Assembly (NCBI GenBank): GCA_035578905.1
Contig: JAQJVL010000112.1
Span: 1,328,104 to 1,392,103 of the forward strand
Origin: Stictocephala bisonia
Lineage: Eukaryota; Arthropoda; Insecta; Hemiptera; Membracidae
DNA: 64,000 nt
Reading direction: 5' to 3'
Shown here one piece after another: positions 35,440-46,850 of the stretch. The position numbers were made by a program, and so were the translations under genes. Position 1 is the stretch's first letter; each line of letters begins with the position of its first letter. The notes under the pieces were generated by a model. That model saw nothing but the letters and a program-made list of their open reading frames with translations, was not told the DNA's origin and did not search any database.

Positions 35440-36059
35440 GTTCCTTGTACCTACTGTGGATGTCTACTGTCATAGTTATGTGTTAAAAAGGTCAATAGGC
35501 AGAGAGATTGTGATCAGTACCAGGCTGGCCACTTATCCTAGAGTGGCGACCAGTAGCCAGTCGTCCACAGTTAACACCCTCACATATAGTTAATGTGTCT
35601 GTCATATTAGTTAAAGTATTTGAGGTCATGGACAGAGTAAACGTGATCAGTCCTGGTAGGCACTTATCTCTGTGGATGATATAGAATAATCAAATAAGTA
35701 CAAAGTAGATTTATTGACATCTTATATAGGTATTATTGAAGTCAGTGGCATAGTGAAGTGATATAAGGCTTATTTGAATAGACATGTAAATGCATATCAG
35801 GTCACACTCATTATATGTTGGATGTTAGTCAGTATTAGTTAGTTATTGTAAGTCAGTAAGATGAACGTTCATACAGGTGGAATGAATAATAAAAATCATA
35901 ACACTCTCATGTACTTGTGTTTGTTGTATGTTACTGTCATTACGTTATAGTGTTGAAAGGTCAATAGGCAGAGAGATGTGATCAGTACCAGGCTGGCCAC
36001 TTATCCCGAGTGGTCACCAGTAGCCAGTCGTTCACAGTCAACACCCTCACAGTACTAGT
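35440..36059. repeat. Diverged left edge of the 145-bp satellite
   Basis: Two diverged monomers (around 35480-35600 and 35940-36060, both with CCAGTAGCCAGTCGT) are separated by about 300 bp that holds a third, partial one near 35615-35670. Edge monomers are more diverged than the core, as expected where unequal exchange does not homogenise. Confidence 0.75.
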
Positions 36060-38645
36060 TAGATGTTGTCTGCACAGTCATTACGTTACTAAGGTGTTTG
36101 AAGGTCAGTAGACAGAGTGAACGTGATCAGTACGAGGCTGGCCACTTATCCCTGAGTGGAGACCAGTAGCCAGTCGTTCACAGTCAACACCCTCACAGTA
36201 CTAGTTAGATGTTGTCTGCACAGTCATTACGTTACTAAGGTGTTTGAAGGTCAGTAGGCAGAGTGAACGTGATCAGTACCAGGCTGGCCACTTATCCCTG
36301 AGTGGAGACCAGTAGCCAGTCGTTCACAGTCAACACCTTCACAGTACTAGTTAGATGTTGTCTGCACAGTCATTACGTTACTAAGGTGTTTGAAGGTCAG
36401 TAGGCAGAGTGAACGTGATCAGTACCAGGCTGGCCACTTATCCCTGAGTGGAGACCAGTAGCCAGTCGTTCACAGTCAACACCCTCACAGTACTAGTTAG
36501 ATGTTGTCTGCACAGTCATTACGTTAGTAAGGTGTTTGAAGGTCAGTAGGCAGAGTGAACGTGATCAGTACCAGGCTGGTCACTTATCCCTGAGTGGCGA
36601 CCAGTAGCCAGTCGTCCACAGTCAACACCCTCACAGTACTAGTTGGATGTTGTCTGCTCAGTCATTACGTTACTAAGGTGTTTGAAGGTCAGTAGACAGA
36701 GTGAACGTGATCAGTACGAGGCTGGCCACTTATACCCGAGTGTCGATCAGTAGCCAGCAGCCTTCAGTCAACACCCTCACAGTACTAGTTAGATGTTGTC
36801 TGCTCAGTCATTACGTTACTAAGGTGTTTGAAGGTCAGTAGACAGAGTGAACGTGATCAGTACCAGGCTGGCCACTTATCCCTGAGTGTCGACCAGTAGC
36901 CAGTCGTTCACAGTCAACACCCTCACAGTACTAGTTAGATGTTGTCTGCTCAGTCATTACGTTACTAAGGTGTTTGAAAGTCAGTAGACAGAGTGAACGT
37001 GATCAGTACGAGGCTGGCCACTTATCCCCGAGTGGAGACCAGTAGCCAGTCGTTCACAGTCAACACCCTTACAGTACTTGTTGGACGTTGTCTGCTCAGT
37101 CATTACGTTAGTCATGTGTTGAAGGTCAGTAGGCAGAGTGAACGTGATCAGTACGAGGCTGCCCACTTATCCTGAGTGGTCACCAGTAGCCAGTCGTTCA
37201 CAGTCAACACCCTCACAGTACTAGTTGGATGTTGTCTGCTCAGTCATTACGTTACTAAGGTGTTTGAAGGTCAGTAGACAGAGTGAACGTGATCAGTACC
37301 AGGCTGGCCACTTATCCCGAGTGGTGACCAGTAGCCAGTCGTTCACAGTCAACACCCTCACAGTACTAGTTGGATGTTGTCTGCTCAGTCATTACGTTAC
37401 TAAGGTGTTTGAAGGTCAGTAGACAGAGTGAACGTGATCAGTACCAGGCTGGCCACTTATCCCGAGTGGTGACCAGTAGCCAGTCGTTCACAGTCAACAC
37501 CCTCACAGTACTAGTTGGATGTTGTCTGCTCAGTCATTACGTTACTAAGGTGTTTGAAGGTCAGTAGACAGAGTGAACGTGATCAGTACCAGGCTGGCCA
37601 CTTATCCCGAGTGGCGACCAGTAGCCAGTCGTTCACAGTCAACACCCTCACAGTACTAGTTGGATGTTGTCTGCTCAGTCATTACGTTACTAAGGTGTTT
37701 GAAGGTCAGTAGACAGAGTGAACGTGATCAGTACCAGGCTGGCCACTTATCCCGAGTGGTCACCAGTAGCCAGTCGTTCACAGTCAACACCCTTACAGTA
37801 CTTGTTGGACGTTGTCTGCTCAGTCATTACGTTAGTCATGTGTTGAAGGTCAGTAGGCAGAGTGAACGTGATCAGTACGAGGCTGCCCACTTATCCCGAG
37901 TGGTCACCAGTAGCCAGTCGTTCACAGTCAACACCCTCACAGTACTAGTTGGATGTTGTCTGCTCAGTCATTACGTTACTAAGGTGTTTGAAGGTCAGTA
38001 GACAGAGTGAACGTGATCAGTACCAGGCTGGCCACTTATCCCGAGTGGTGACCAGTAGCCAGTCGTTCACAGTCAACACCCTCACAGTACTAGTTGGATG
38101 TTGTCTGCTCAGTCATTACGTTACTAAGGTGTTTGAAGGTCAGTAGACAGAGTGAACGTGATCAGTACCAGGCTGGCCACTTATCCCGAGTGGTGACCAG
38201 TAGCCAGTCGTTCACAGTCAACACCCTCACAGTACTAGTTGGATGTTGTCTGCTCAGTCATTACGTTACTAAGGTGTTTGAAGGTCAGTAGACAGAGTGA
38301 ACGTGATCAGTACCAGGCTGGCCACTTATCCCGAGTGGTGACCAGTAGCCAGTCGTTCACAGTCAACACCCTCACAGTACTAGTTGGATGTTGTCTGCTC
38401 AGTCATTACGTTACTAAGGTGTTTGAAGGTCAGTAGACAGAGTGAACGTGATCAGTACGAGGCTGGCCACTTATCCCGAGTGGTCACCAGTAGCCAGTCG
38501 TTCACAGTCAACACCCTCACAGTACTTGTTGGACGTTGTCTGCTCAGTCATTACGTTAGTCATGTGTTGAAGGTCAGTAGGCAGAGTGAACGTGATCAGT
38601 ACGAGGCTGGCCACTTATCCCCGAGTGGAGACCAGTAGCCTGTTG
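36060..38645. repeat. 145-bp satellite with 724-bp higher-order repeat, about 18 core monomers
   Basis: The monomer contains GTTGTCTGCTCAGTCATTAC, GAAGGTCAGTAGACAGAGTG, AACGTGATCAGTACCAGGCT and CCAGTAGCCAGTCGTTCACA. Most monomers are 145 bp; a marked 144-bp variant (CTTGTTGGAC ... TTAGTCATGTGTTGAAGG) begins at 37077, 37801 and 38525, exactly 724 bp apart each time (four of 145 plus one of 144). The left part (36060-36990) carries a different variant (CTGCACAGTC, CCTGAGTGGAG). Short frames of about 65 codons recur once per monomer and are by-products of the repeat. Confidence 0.95.
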
Positions 38646-39089
38646 CTGACACGCACCACCTCTATTTACATGCTATCAGGCGTTTTCACTGACAACTGGG
38701 CCGCGGACTATTTATACCACCTGGAAAAGTGTTCTACTCACTTGACAGACGAGTTGGGGCTATCTCCTATCTATTGACACCCAACATCACTTTCACTTAT
38801 TGTAAGTGTGGAAAATACGATGTCAAACAGTGGCCGATGGTTTTAAATTTTGTGATAGGAATCTCCAGACTAATTTAGGAGGTGAAAGTATTTCCACGAG
38901 AGAGATGTTGGGTTGTAAAGGTCTGAAGAATGTTTTATTGACTCAGCACAAAGTTAAACGATGCATATGATAATATGGTTCTAAAATAGTATCTATCAAA
39001 GAGCTAAAATTCGAAATATTTTTAATTAAAAACAAATCTAATAGATTTTTTCTTTTTGGATTTGTTTTTAATTTAAAATATGATGATCA
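38646..39089. other. Spacer between satellite and LINE end
   Basis: A GC-richer start (38646-38780), then AT-rich DNA. No recognised gene. A pair of inverted words (ATTAAAAACAAATC and GATTTGTTTTTAAT) lies at about 39024 and 39059 and would form a small hairpin. Confidence 0.35.
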
Positions 39090-39700
39090 TATCTCTCAAT
39101 ACTATATTCAAAATTCCATTCTTAAATTGGCCGGCCTTAGATTATTAAAAATATTGAGTATTTTGTTTTTAGTGCTAAACGATGGGAATCCTAAATATCT
39201 CTCTCAAAACTTTCAGTATAACTCAAAAATTGGTGCAAAGGAGACACGCTCAGCCTCGTCAATATTACGTATTCCTCTTCATAGAACATCTTTCTACACT
39301 AATTCCTTTTCAGTAACTGCCTGCAGAGAACTGAATAAACTTTCTCCATATTTAAAGAGACATGACAGTCGGGCTCGGTTCACAGCATCATTGAAAGCCT
39401 TTCTTTTTGAGTGGATTTCGTGATGATAGCTAGGCATAGGGTCTGGGATTAGGGTCGAATGAGAGTGTATGAGTGAGACAATGATAAAATTGATAATATG
39501 TTAGTAAATCATTTAATTTATATTATTTGCTTCTTTATAATTTAATTATTATTATTTTTCTTTAGTTTTGTTCTATATTTCCATGTTTTAGGCTTTGTTA
39601 TATTTACTACATTGACATAAAATGGTTAACTGTAAGAGAGGACTTATTAGTCCTAAGTTCACCGATTGTATAAAACACTTTTTGTACAATTAAGCCATTA
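39090..39700 (+). mobile_element. LINE (non-LTR retrotransposon) 3' end with reverse-transcriptase C-terminus
   Basis: The + frame ending at 39423 gives about 98 codons whose last half reads HRTSFYTNSFSVTACRELN, KLSPYLKRHDSRARF and TASLKAFLFEWIS. This is the typical C-terminal tail of a Jockey/CR1-like reverse-transcriptase ORF, where an arginine-rich stretch is followed by a short helix and a stop. The catalytic domain is missing, so the copy is 5'-truncated, as is usual for LINEs. A ~250-bp 3' untranslated region follows and ends in an (ATT)n-type tail near 39690-39702. It is not an active gene. The family assignment to clade is uncertain. Confidence 0.65.
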
Positions 39701-39818
39701 TTATTATTTAAATAAGGTAGATAGTAAATGTTGCAATACCGGCCAATCAGAGCCTTTGTTATTATTTAAATAAGGTAGATAGTAAATGTTGCAATACCAG
39801 CCAATCAGAGTCTTTGTA
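39701..39818. repeat. 58-bp tandem duplication at the LINE tail
   Basis: Two copies of a segment with TTATTTAAATAAGGTAGATA, GTAAATGTTGCAATACC and GCCAATCAGAG follow the ATT tail. They differ at two or three bases. It may be a long target-site-associated duplication or an independent local duplication. Confidence 0.8.
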
Positions 39819-40820
39819 TTCACTATACGAATTAGAGAGCTTAAGTTGGTGCAACTTGACTTGAGATGTAATTTTTTAACAAAGTAGTCACGTAATTAAA
39901 AAAAAAGACAAAATTACGCAAGTAGGTGACAAGAGCTTAGTGAGTGGTGGGTTGGCACATGAAGCGTGCAGGTTGTTCCCCTAATTCAATATAAAAATAT
40001 AAAAACTAGTAACGATCATAAAATATCAACATAACACATCTTTAAAGTTGTCAATGAATTAATACATAGTCAAATTAATTAGAGTTTACATACAAATGTG
40101 CCTATCAAAATATATTTTACGTTATATTCATCAATGTATAAGCGTCTGGCCCAAATGACCACTTTCGAAATTATCTTTTACCAAAAACAATTCCCTCGGT
40201 GAAGTACAAAACTATATCCTTTATTTTACAAAATATCTTACTATCAAATTTTGTCATCTACGTCAAAATATACAATCTATATTTGTCTTTAACTTGATGC
40301 CTTTTGCATTATTTTTAAATACAACCTACTATCACAGCGTGTTTACATGGTGAGGCGATATTACAGGCGAGATTGACACTAAATATTAGGATTACAATGA
40401 AAATGTCAAATTTTATGATAAAACATCTGATAAGTCTTATTCAACGCTACAAAAAAATACAAGCCTATTAGGCTAAAATATGACTTTCTAAAAAACGATA
40501 TAAAGGCACAGGTAGCTCATAGGTTAGACTGGGTTGGCCCACTCTAACCCTTCTCGGAGACTCGACTGTTCTAATCGTTTTCAGGACGTAGAAATATTTC
40601 ATTTTTGCTTTCAAAGACTAATAAATATTTTACACGTCCCTAACAAAATACCAAAATGTCATATATTATTTATTAATATTAAGTTAAGAAGGATCAGATG
40701 TTACAAAAAGATAACATGTAACATATATTTTTAAAATTTTGAAAGCACAATTTATGTAATTAATATTATTTAAATGAATAATTAATATACGTTTAAATAG
40801 TGATATTTTTAGGTTGTTTA
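39819..40820. other. AT-rich DNA, no gene
   Basis: A 66-codon frame at 40534-40734 is not recognised. Nothing else is supported. Confidence 0.4.
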
Positions 40821-41342
40821 AACATTTAAGTAGTGCTAGTTTAATACGTATCTTATTCATTTTTGAAGTAGTGCTAATTTAATACGTATCTTATTCATTG
40901 AAGTAGTGCTAATTTAATACGTATCTTATTCATTTAAGTAGTGCTAATTTAATACGTATCTTATTCATTTAAGTAGTGCTAATTTAATACGTATCTTATT
41001 CATTGAAGTAGTGCTAATTTAATACGTATCTTATTCATTTAAGTAGTGCTAATTTAATACGTATCTTATTCATTGAAGTAGTGCTAATTTAATACGTATC
41101 TTATTCATTTAAGTAGTGCTAATTTAATACGTATCTTAATCATTTAAGTAGTGCTAATTTAATACGTATCTTATTCATTGAAGTAGTGCTAATTTAATAC
41201 CTATCTTATTCATTGAAGTAGTGCTAATTTAATACGTATCTTATTCATTGAAGTAGTGCTAATTTAATACGTATCTTATTCATTTAAGTAGTGCTAATTT
41301 AATACGTATCTTATTCATTTCAATATTAGCACTATTTAAATG
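40821..41342. repeat. 35-bp minisatellite closed by an inverted end, about 14 units
   Basis: The unit is CATTTAAGTAGTGCTAATTT plus AATACGTATCTTATT, very homogeneous, with CATTTAAG/CATTGAAG variants. The left edge starts AACATTTAAGTAGTGCTAG (40821) and the right edge carries the same words inverted (CTATTTAAATGTT, ending 41342). The array thus lies between inverted copies of its own unit, as the 26.1-kb MITE-derived array does. Confidence 0.9.
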
Positions 41343-42544
41343 TTAGTATTAGAAAACAGTCAATTATGTTTATTAGAAATTTCTTCTAGGACTAGTTAAC
41401 AGAAATAACTATCCAAACAGGCGATTCAGAAACAGTAATAATTAGTTGTATTTTGATACTATTAAGGCGTGTTATTACGCATTAGCTGTAAATGAAGAGA
41501 CAGATATTATTTATAAATAGAATCAATAAAAAAATTAATAGTTACATTTTGAATTTCTATTACACTGTTAGTGAATATTTTCTCTTTTTCAATCAGCTGA
41601 TCATTATTACGTTTTTATAAAAGTAACCCACCCTACCCGACATCAACTAGCCTCTCCTCAAGGTCACGTGCACATTTAGGCTTGACCAACTGTATGTAAT
41701 ACAGCATATTTACCTATTTTCAAATATGAAATATATAAAACATGAAATATAAGATTATAAAACGGCAAAAATGTGATCTGTACAGGAATGAACTGTCGGA
41801 GTCATCTGGAGATTCCAGACCACGACTGGAAACTACTCAATCAATGCAGTACACGCAGTTATGACAGAAGTTCTTCCAGGCTTTTTAACCGTTCCAACGA
41901 AAGGTTTTTACAAAATTCACTTCTAAAATTCAAATTTTTAAAAACAAGCTCAGAAATTAAATTGGAAAATATAGAATATAGGGGCTCTTCCGATTTTCAC
42001 AATGTTTTTTTATTAGTTAATTTTAACCCCGCGAATACGAATCCTTTGAAATTTTCCCTCGAAATACCGAATTTTGACAACAAATTTTAAATATTTTGTA
42101 ATAAACTGATTTTAGGTCATATTATTATTTATTATTACTGTCCTTATAAGTTTGGTCTGTGTTGGTTAGGTTAGGTTAAGTTATGTTAGTTTAGTAACTT
42201 GTAATTTAGTGGGTTCATGTTATCTGTTAATACGAGGAAACTCATAACGAACTTAACCTAACGTATTAACCTAAATTAAAAAACCACTAAATATATATTT
42301 TTTTTAATTTTAATTGTATTTCTTTATTTTTTTTAATCACTCTCAGTTTTCGTTGATTTTTCAAAACTGATGAAAATTAGTGTTAGATAGTATAACATGG
42401 AGGAGAAAGGGCCACATTATTTTGTTCGTTTTTTATGGTCTAATGGTCTACCAATACCACTTTATCATTGAATCTTTAAAGTTCAGTGGCACCAAGCCCT
42501 ACAATCGGATGTCTAAAATCAGACTTAACCCTTCAACCGGAACA
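41343..42544. other. AT-rich DNA; a 105-codon frame without known domain
   Basis: The + frame 41773-42090 has no recognised domain, repeat or signal peptide, and no flanking splice sites I trust. A GGTTAGGTTAGG at about 42170 is only two telomere-like units and is not a telomere. Confidence 0.3.
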
Positions 42545-42735
42545 AAATTCAGCTGGGTTTTACTGCAGTCGTGTAGCTCTACCCCTACACGACTGAGTTC
42601 AGCCATGTTTTACGACTGCTCTACCACCTCACGACTGATTTCAGCCGTGTTTTACTACTGCTCTAGCACTATACGACTGATTTCAGCCGAGTTTCACAAC
42701 TGTTCTACAACTACACGACTGATTTCAGACGTGTT
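42545..42735. repeat. ~45-bp tandem repeat, four units
   Basis: Units contain ACACGACTGATTTCAGCC and TTTTACTACTGCTCTA with moderate divergence. A 144-codon + frame (42380-42814) crosses it but has no recognised content. Confidence 0.8.
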
Positions 42736-43687
42736 GTTTCTCTCCAGTATTAAATTTCATTATAATCTATGTAAGAAATACATAACTAAATATCTAGGAA
42801 TAAAGCTCTTATGAATCAATGCTTACTTTAATGGAATAGGTCATTTGTATGGTAAAGCAATTACAAATTAATTAATACTTCAAAGTAATGTACATGAAGA
42901 TCTCTAAATAGTGTGCATCAAACACTAAGCTACTTAACTTTTTCAGGAAATTTCTCTTTAGTAAGTTTGGATCTGACACGGTCTCTGGCCCATTTATTTG
43001 TCGCCTGTGGCTCAGACAAAACCCAATTAAAACTTCTGTTGATTGATTTAGGCAACAAAACTTAATAAAAGGTCCGCTCTCCTGAAAAACTTTGCTTTCA
43101 TCTCTCAAGTAAAAAGTTTTCCAAATATTTGTTGATTATAATTTTTGTTCCCTTGGAACTTACTAAATATTTAACACTTTTTATCAAAGTTCGATCAAGT
43201 TGCATTTTCATTATTATTTTATTTTAAAAATAACTATTAAATAATTTTACTTAAATAATTTTAATTAATAGGATATTTTATTTCCATTTAAAAGTTAAGT
43301 CACACTATTAATACAGAACATAAACAGGGTGGTATGTATGTTAATATTTTTCAACTCTAAAGTAGAACAATTAGAAGAATCTATAAAAATGCTACAGTTA
43401 TTGGCATCACAGCGTCAAATATGTTTTTGAATGTTTCAAATATTTTATAAATATTTATAAAATATTATTTTACAAAATTAAATAATTCTGCCGATATATT
43501 TTTCACATGTAAATGTACGCGTTTCACCTTTATGTTTGTGACAATGACTACAGTTATTTACTTGTAATAGATTATAGTATACAAAAATATACTGGTTACT
43601 TATTACTTAATTGTACCATCAGAAGTGAGAACGTATATTTTATAAACTTAAGATCCTTTTTTTCTATTCTTAACACTAGTTTATATA
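42736..43687. other. Unique flank, partly repeated in garbled form at 46.9-47.8 kb
   Basis: No gene is recognised here. Its importance is that word after word of it reappears in the same order at 46.9-47.8 kb with many small deletions. Confidence 0.6.
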
Positions 43688-44157
43688 TACACAGGGTGGG
43701 AAAAAACATGTAAACGCTTTTACAACAAAGTATTTTTTTTTTTTCAATAGAAAATTTGATGATTTATTTTTGTTATAATTTTGTTTCATAAGGTATAATT
43801 TTTTATCATAATAATTTACTTGAAACCGTTAAATGGCAGACAAATGATTTGTTCAAATTAGTTTATTTGACATTCAAGTGGCCGCTACTATGTAAAGGAT
43901 AAGCCTTTCAAAGTCCAGTTTGCGGCAATTAATTTCTCTTGAATAGACCTTTCATTTGATACCTAACTTGACCTAGGCTTACGTTGAAGATTTTCGCTCA
44001 ACTCCTCGTGAGCCGTCCCCCTGAAAAGATGAAATGTCGCTAATGGTGTCAAAAAGTATGTTCTTTGTAAACATGGCCATGTACAATATTCCACTTTTAC
44101 AAGTGAAGTCCTACAAAATTTGTGAGAGCGTTTTCATATATTTTTCAATCCTGTGTA
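43688..44157. mobile_element. MITE-like element, TACACAGGG ends
   Basis: The left end TACACAGGGTGGGAAAAAAC and the mirrored right end (TACACAGGATTGAAAAA on the minus strand) are inverted for about 45 bp, including AAACGCTTTTACAA versus AAACGCTCTCACAA, with TA at both edges. No coding content. A broken copy can be traced near 47760-48110 inside the garbled duplicate. Confidence 0.65.
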
Positions 44158-44814
44158 TATATGTAGTTGTTAAATTGCCCTCAGTAATAAACAGTTAACA
44201 GTGCCAACAGAAACAGCAGGGAACGGTTACCTAGTTAATGATGATCTAGTTAGCGATGACTGAAAAACGTAGTGCCGTTAAGTGTTAGGTATTAAAATTA
44301 ATGAATATGTATCCGCCGTTTGTGTGGGTCGTTGATGTCTTTCACCCACATAAACCATCTGGGGTAACTAAGGGTGAAGAGTTTGAATCTGTCATGGACG
44401 GTTTCAAAGCATATATTTCAAACATGGATATTTTATCCCAAAACCTTGTTTCACGTAGGTCAAAAGTTACACTTTTATAAACTTTCCGGAATAAGTGAAA
44501 TTGTACAAGTACAAATGTTCCATAAAAAGTTACAAATGTAAGTTTTTGTCACGTGTTTATACCATTAGTGGCTTATTTATTTACTTGTGAATAAGTTAAA
44601 ACTAAAACCCCTACATACTTATAAAATATGAAAAATTACTCTTTTGTTAGGGAAATTTTGTTTGTTTATTTATTAAAAGTTTGATCAAATTCACTGATGA
44701 ATATGTACAAAGTGGGTTTCGTGTCACGGATACTAGCCTACCAGCGGCAAACTTTTTTAAGATTGTTGTACGTCAACATTTGTAGTCTTGTTATGTAGAT
44801 ATGATGAATATACC
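44158..44814. other. Unique left flank of the 123-bp satellite
   Basis: No gene is recognised. The last 80 bp pass smoothly into the satellite (CATCACTTAATCTGACAAAC at about 44815), and the same transition recurs at about 48651. Confidence 0.5.
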
Positions 44815-46850
44815 ATCACTTAATCTGACAAACTCCTACTATCCAAGCAAGTGCCGTCATTTGGCAAACATCCCCAACCATTATGTGTACAAACGACGTT
44901 GTAGTCTTGTACTGTCCATGTCATGAATGGACTTACCATCACTTCTTCTGACAAGATCCTACCACCCATGAGTGTGCCTCCAGTTGGCAAACATCCCCAA
45001 CCTTTATGTGTACAAACGACGTTGTAGTCTTGTACTGTCCATGTCATGAATGGACTTAACATCACTTCTTCTGACAAGCTCCTACCACCCAAGAGTGTGC
45101 CGTCAGTTGGCAAACACCCCCAACCATTATGTGTACAAACGACGTTGTAGTCTTGTACTGTCCATGTCATGAATGGACTTACCATCACTTCTTCTGACAA
45201 GCTCCTACCACCCAAGAGTGTGCCGTCAGTTGGCAAACATCCCCAACCATTGTGTGTACAAACGACGTTGTAGTCTTGTACTGTCGATGTCATGAATGGG
45301 CTTAACATCACTTCTTCTGACAAGCTCCTACCACCCAAGAGTGTGCCGTCAGTTGGCAAACATCCCCAACCATTGTGTGTACAAACGACGTTGTAGTCTT
45401 GTACTGTCGAAGTCATGAATGGGCTTAACATCACTTCTTCTGACAAGCTCCTACCACCTAAGAGTGTGCCGTCAGTTGGCAAACATCCCCAACCTTTATG
45501 TGTACAAACAACGTTGTAGTCTTGTACTGTCGATGTCATAAATGTACTTAACATCACTTCTTCTGACAAGCTCCTACCACCCAGTAGTGTGCCGTCAGTT
45601 GGCAAACATCCCCAACCATTGTGTGTACAAACGACGTTGTAGTCTTGTACTCTCGATGTCATAAATGGGCTTAACATCACTTCTTCTGACAAGCTCCTAC
45701 CACCCAAGAGTGTGCCGTCAGTTGGCAAACATCCCCAACCATTGTGTGTACAAACGACGTTGTAGTCTTGTACTGTCGATGTCATAAATGTACTTAACAT
45801 CACTTCTTCTGACAAGCTCCTACCACCCAATAGTGTGCCGTCAGTTGGCAAACATCCCCAACCATTGTGTGTACAAACGACGTTGTAGTCTTGTACTGTC
45901 GATGTCATGAATGGGCTTAACATGACTTCTTCTGACTAGCTCCTACCACCCAAGAGTGTGCCGTCATTTGGCAAACATTCCCAACCATTATGTGTACAAA
46001 CGATGTTGTAGTCTTGTCCATGTGTGTTATGTGTACAAACGATGTTGTAGTCTTGTCCATGGGTCCATGTCATGAATGTACTTACCATAACATCTTCTGA
46101 CAAGCTCGTACTACCCAAGAGTGTGCCGTCAGTTGGCAAACACCCCCAACCATTGTGTGTACAAACGACGTTGTAGTCTTGTACTGTCCATGTCATGAAT
46201 GTACTTACCATAACTTCTTCTGACAAGCTCGTACCACCCAAGAGTGTGCCGTCAGTTGGCAAACATCCCCAACCCTTGTGTGTACAAACGACGTTGTAGT
46301 CTTGTACTGTCGATGTCATGAATGGGCTTAACATCACTTCTTCTGACAAGCTCCTACCACCCAAGAGTGTGCCGTCAGTTGGCAAACATTCCCAACCATT
46401 ATGTGTACAAACGATGTTGTAGTCTGGTACTGTCCATGTCATGAATGTACTTACCATCACTTCTTCTGACAAGCTCCTACCACCCAATAGTGTGCCGTCA
46501 GTTGGCAAACATCCACAACCATTATGTGTACAAACGATGTTGTAGTCTTGTACTGTCCATGTCATGAATGTACTTACCATAACTTCTTCTGACAAGCTCC
46601 TACCACCCAATAGTGTGCCGTCAGTTGGCAATCATCCCCAACCATTATGTGTACAAACGACGTTGTAGTCTTGTACTGTCCATGTCATGAATGGACTTAC
46701 CATCACTTCTTCTGACAAGCTCCTACCACCCAATAGTGTGGCGTCAGTTGGCAAACATCCCCAACCTTTATGTATACAAACGACGTTTTGTAGTCTGTAC
46801 TGTCCATGTCATGATGTTACTTAACATCACTTCTTCTGACAGCTCTACCA
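44815..46850. repeat. 123-bp satellite, about 16-17 units
   Basis: The monomer contains CTTCTGACAAGCTCCTACCA, GTGTGCCGTCAGTTGGCAAA, CATCCCCAACCATTGTGTGT and CGACGTTGTAGTCTTGTACT. As 123 is three times 41, the minus strand stays open for 367 codons (44820-45923) and 231 codons (45936-46631), separated by an AAG-to-TAG change near 45936. Many differences between units change the amino acid (for example asparagine to lysine before Gly-Trp-Gly), and no start or signal is conserved, so I treat it as non-coding. A short internal duplication of ATGTGTACAAACGATGTTGT lies at about 45990-46050. Confidence 0.9.

Noticed and set aside
35440..38645. Centromere
   Set aside because: Higher-order structure is present but only about 3 kb long. 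One local array is not evidence of a centromere.
36981..38777. Family of ~65-codon genes repeated every 145 bp
   Set aside because: They are one frame of the satellite monomer without start context, domain or divergence pattern of coding DNA.
39430..39480. LINE tail as the source of the SINE tail
   Set aside because: GGGTCGAATGAG in the LINE 3' region resembles a word in the SINEs, but relative to the tRNA-like heads it is in the opposite orientation, so partner-LINE homology is not supported here.
41773..42090. 105-codon gene
   Set aside because: No recognised domain, no splice sites, and ordinary AT-rich composition. Possible but unsupported.
42168..42182. Telomere-like TTAGG repeats
   Set aside because: Only about two units, not at a sequence end. 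Chance occurrence.
42380..42814. 144-codon gene
   Set aside because: The frame crosses a 45-bp tandem repeat that supplies most of its length; nothing recognised.
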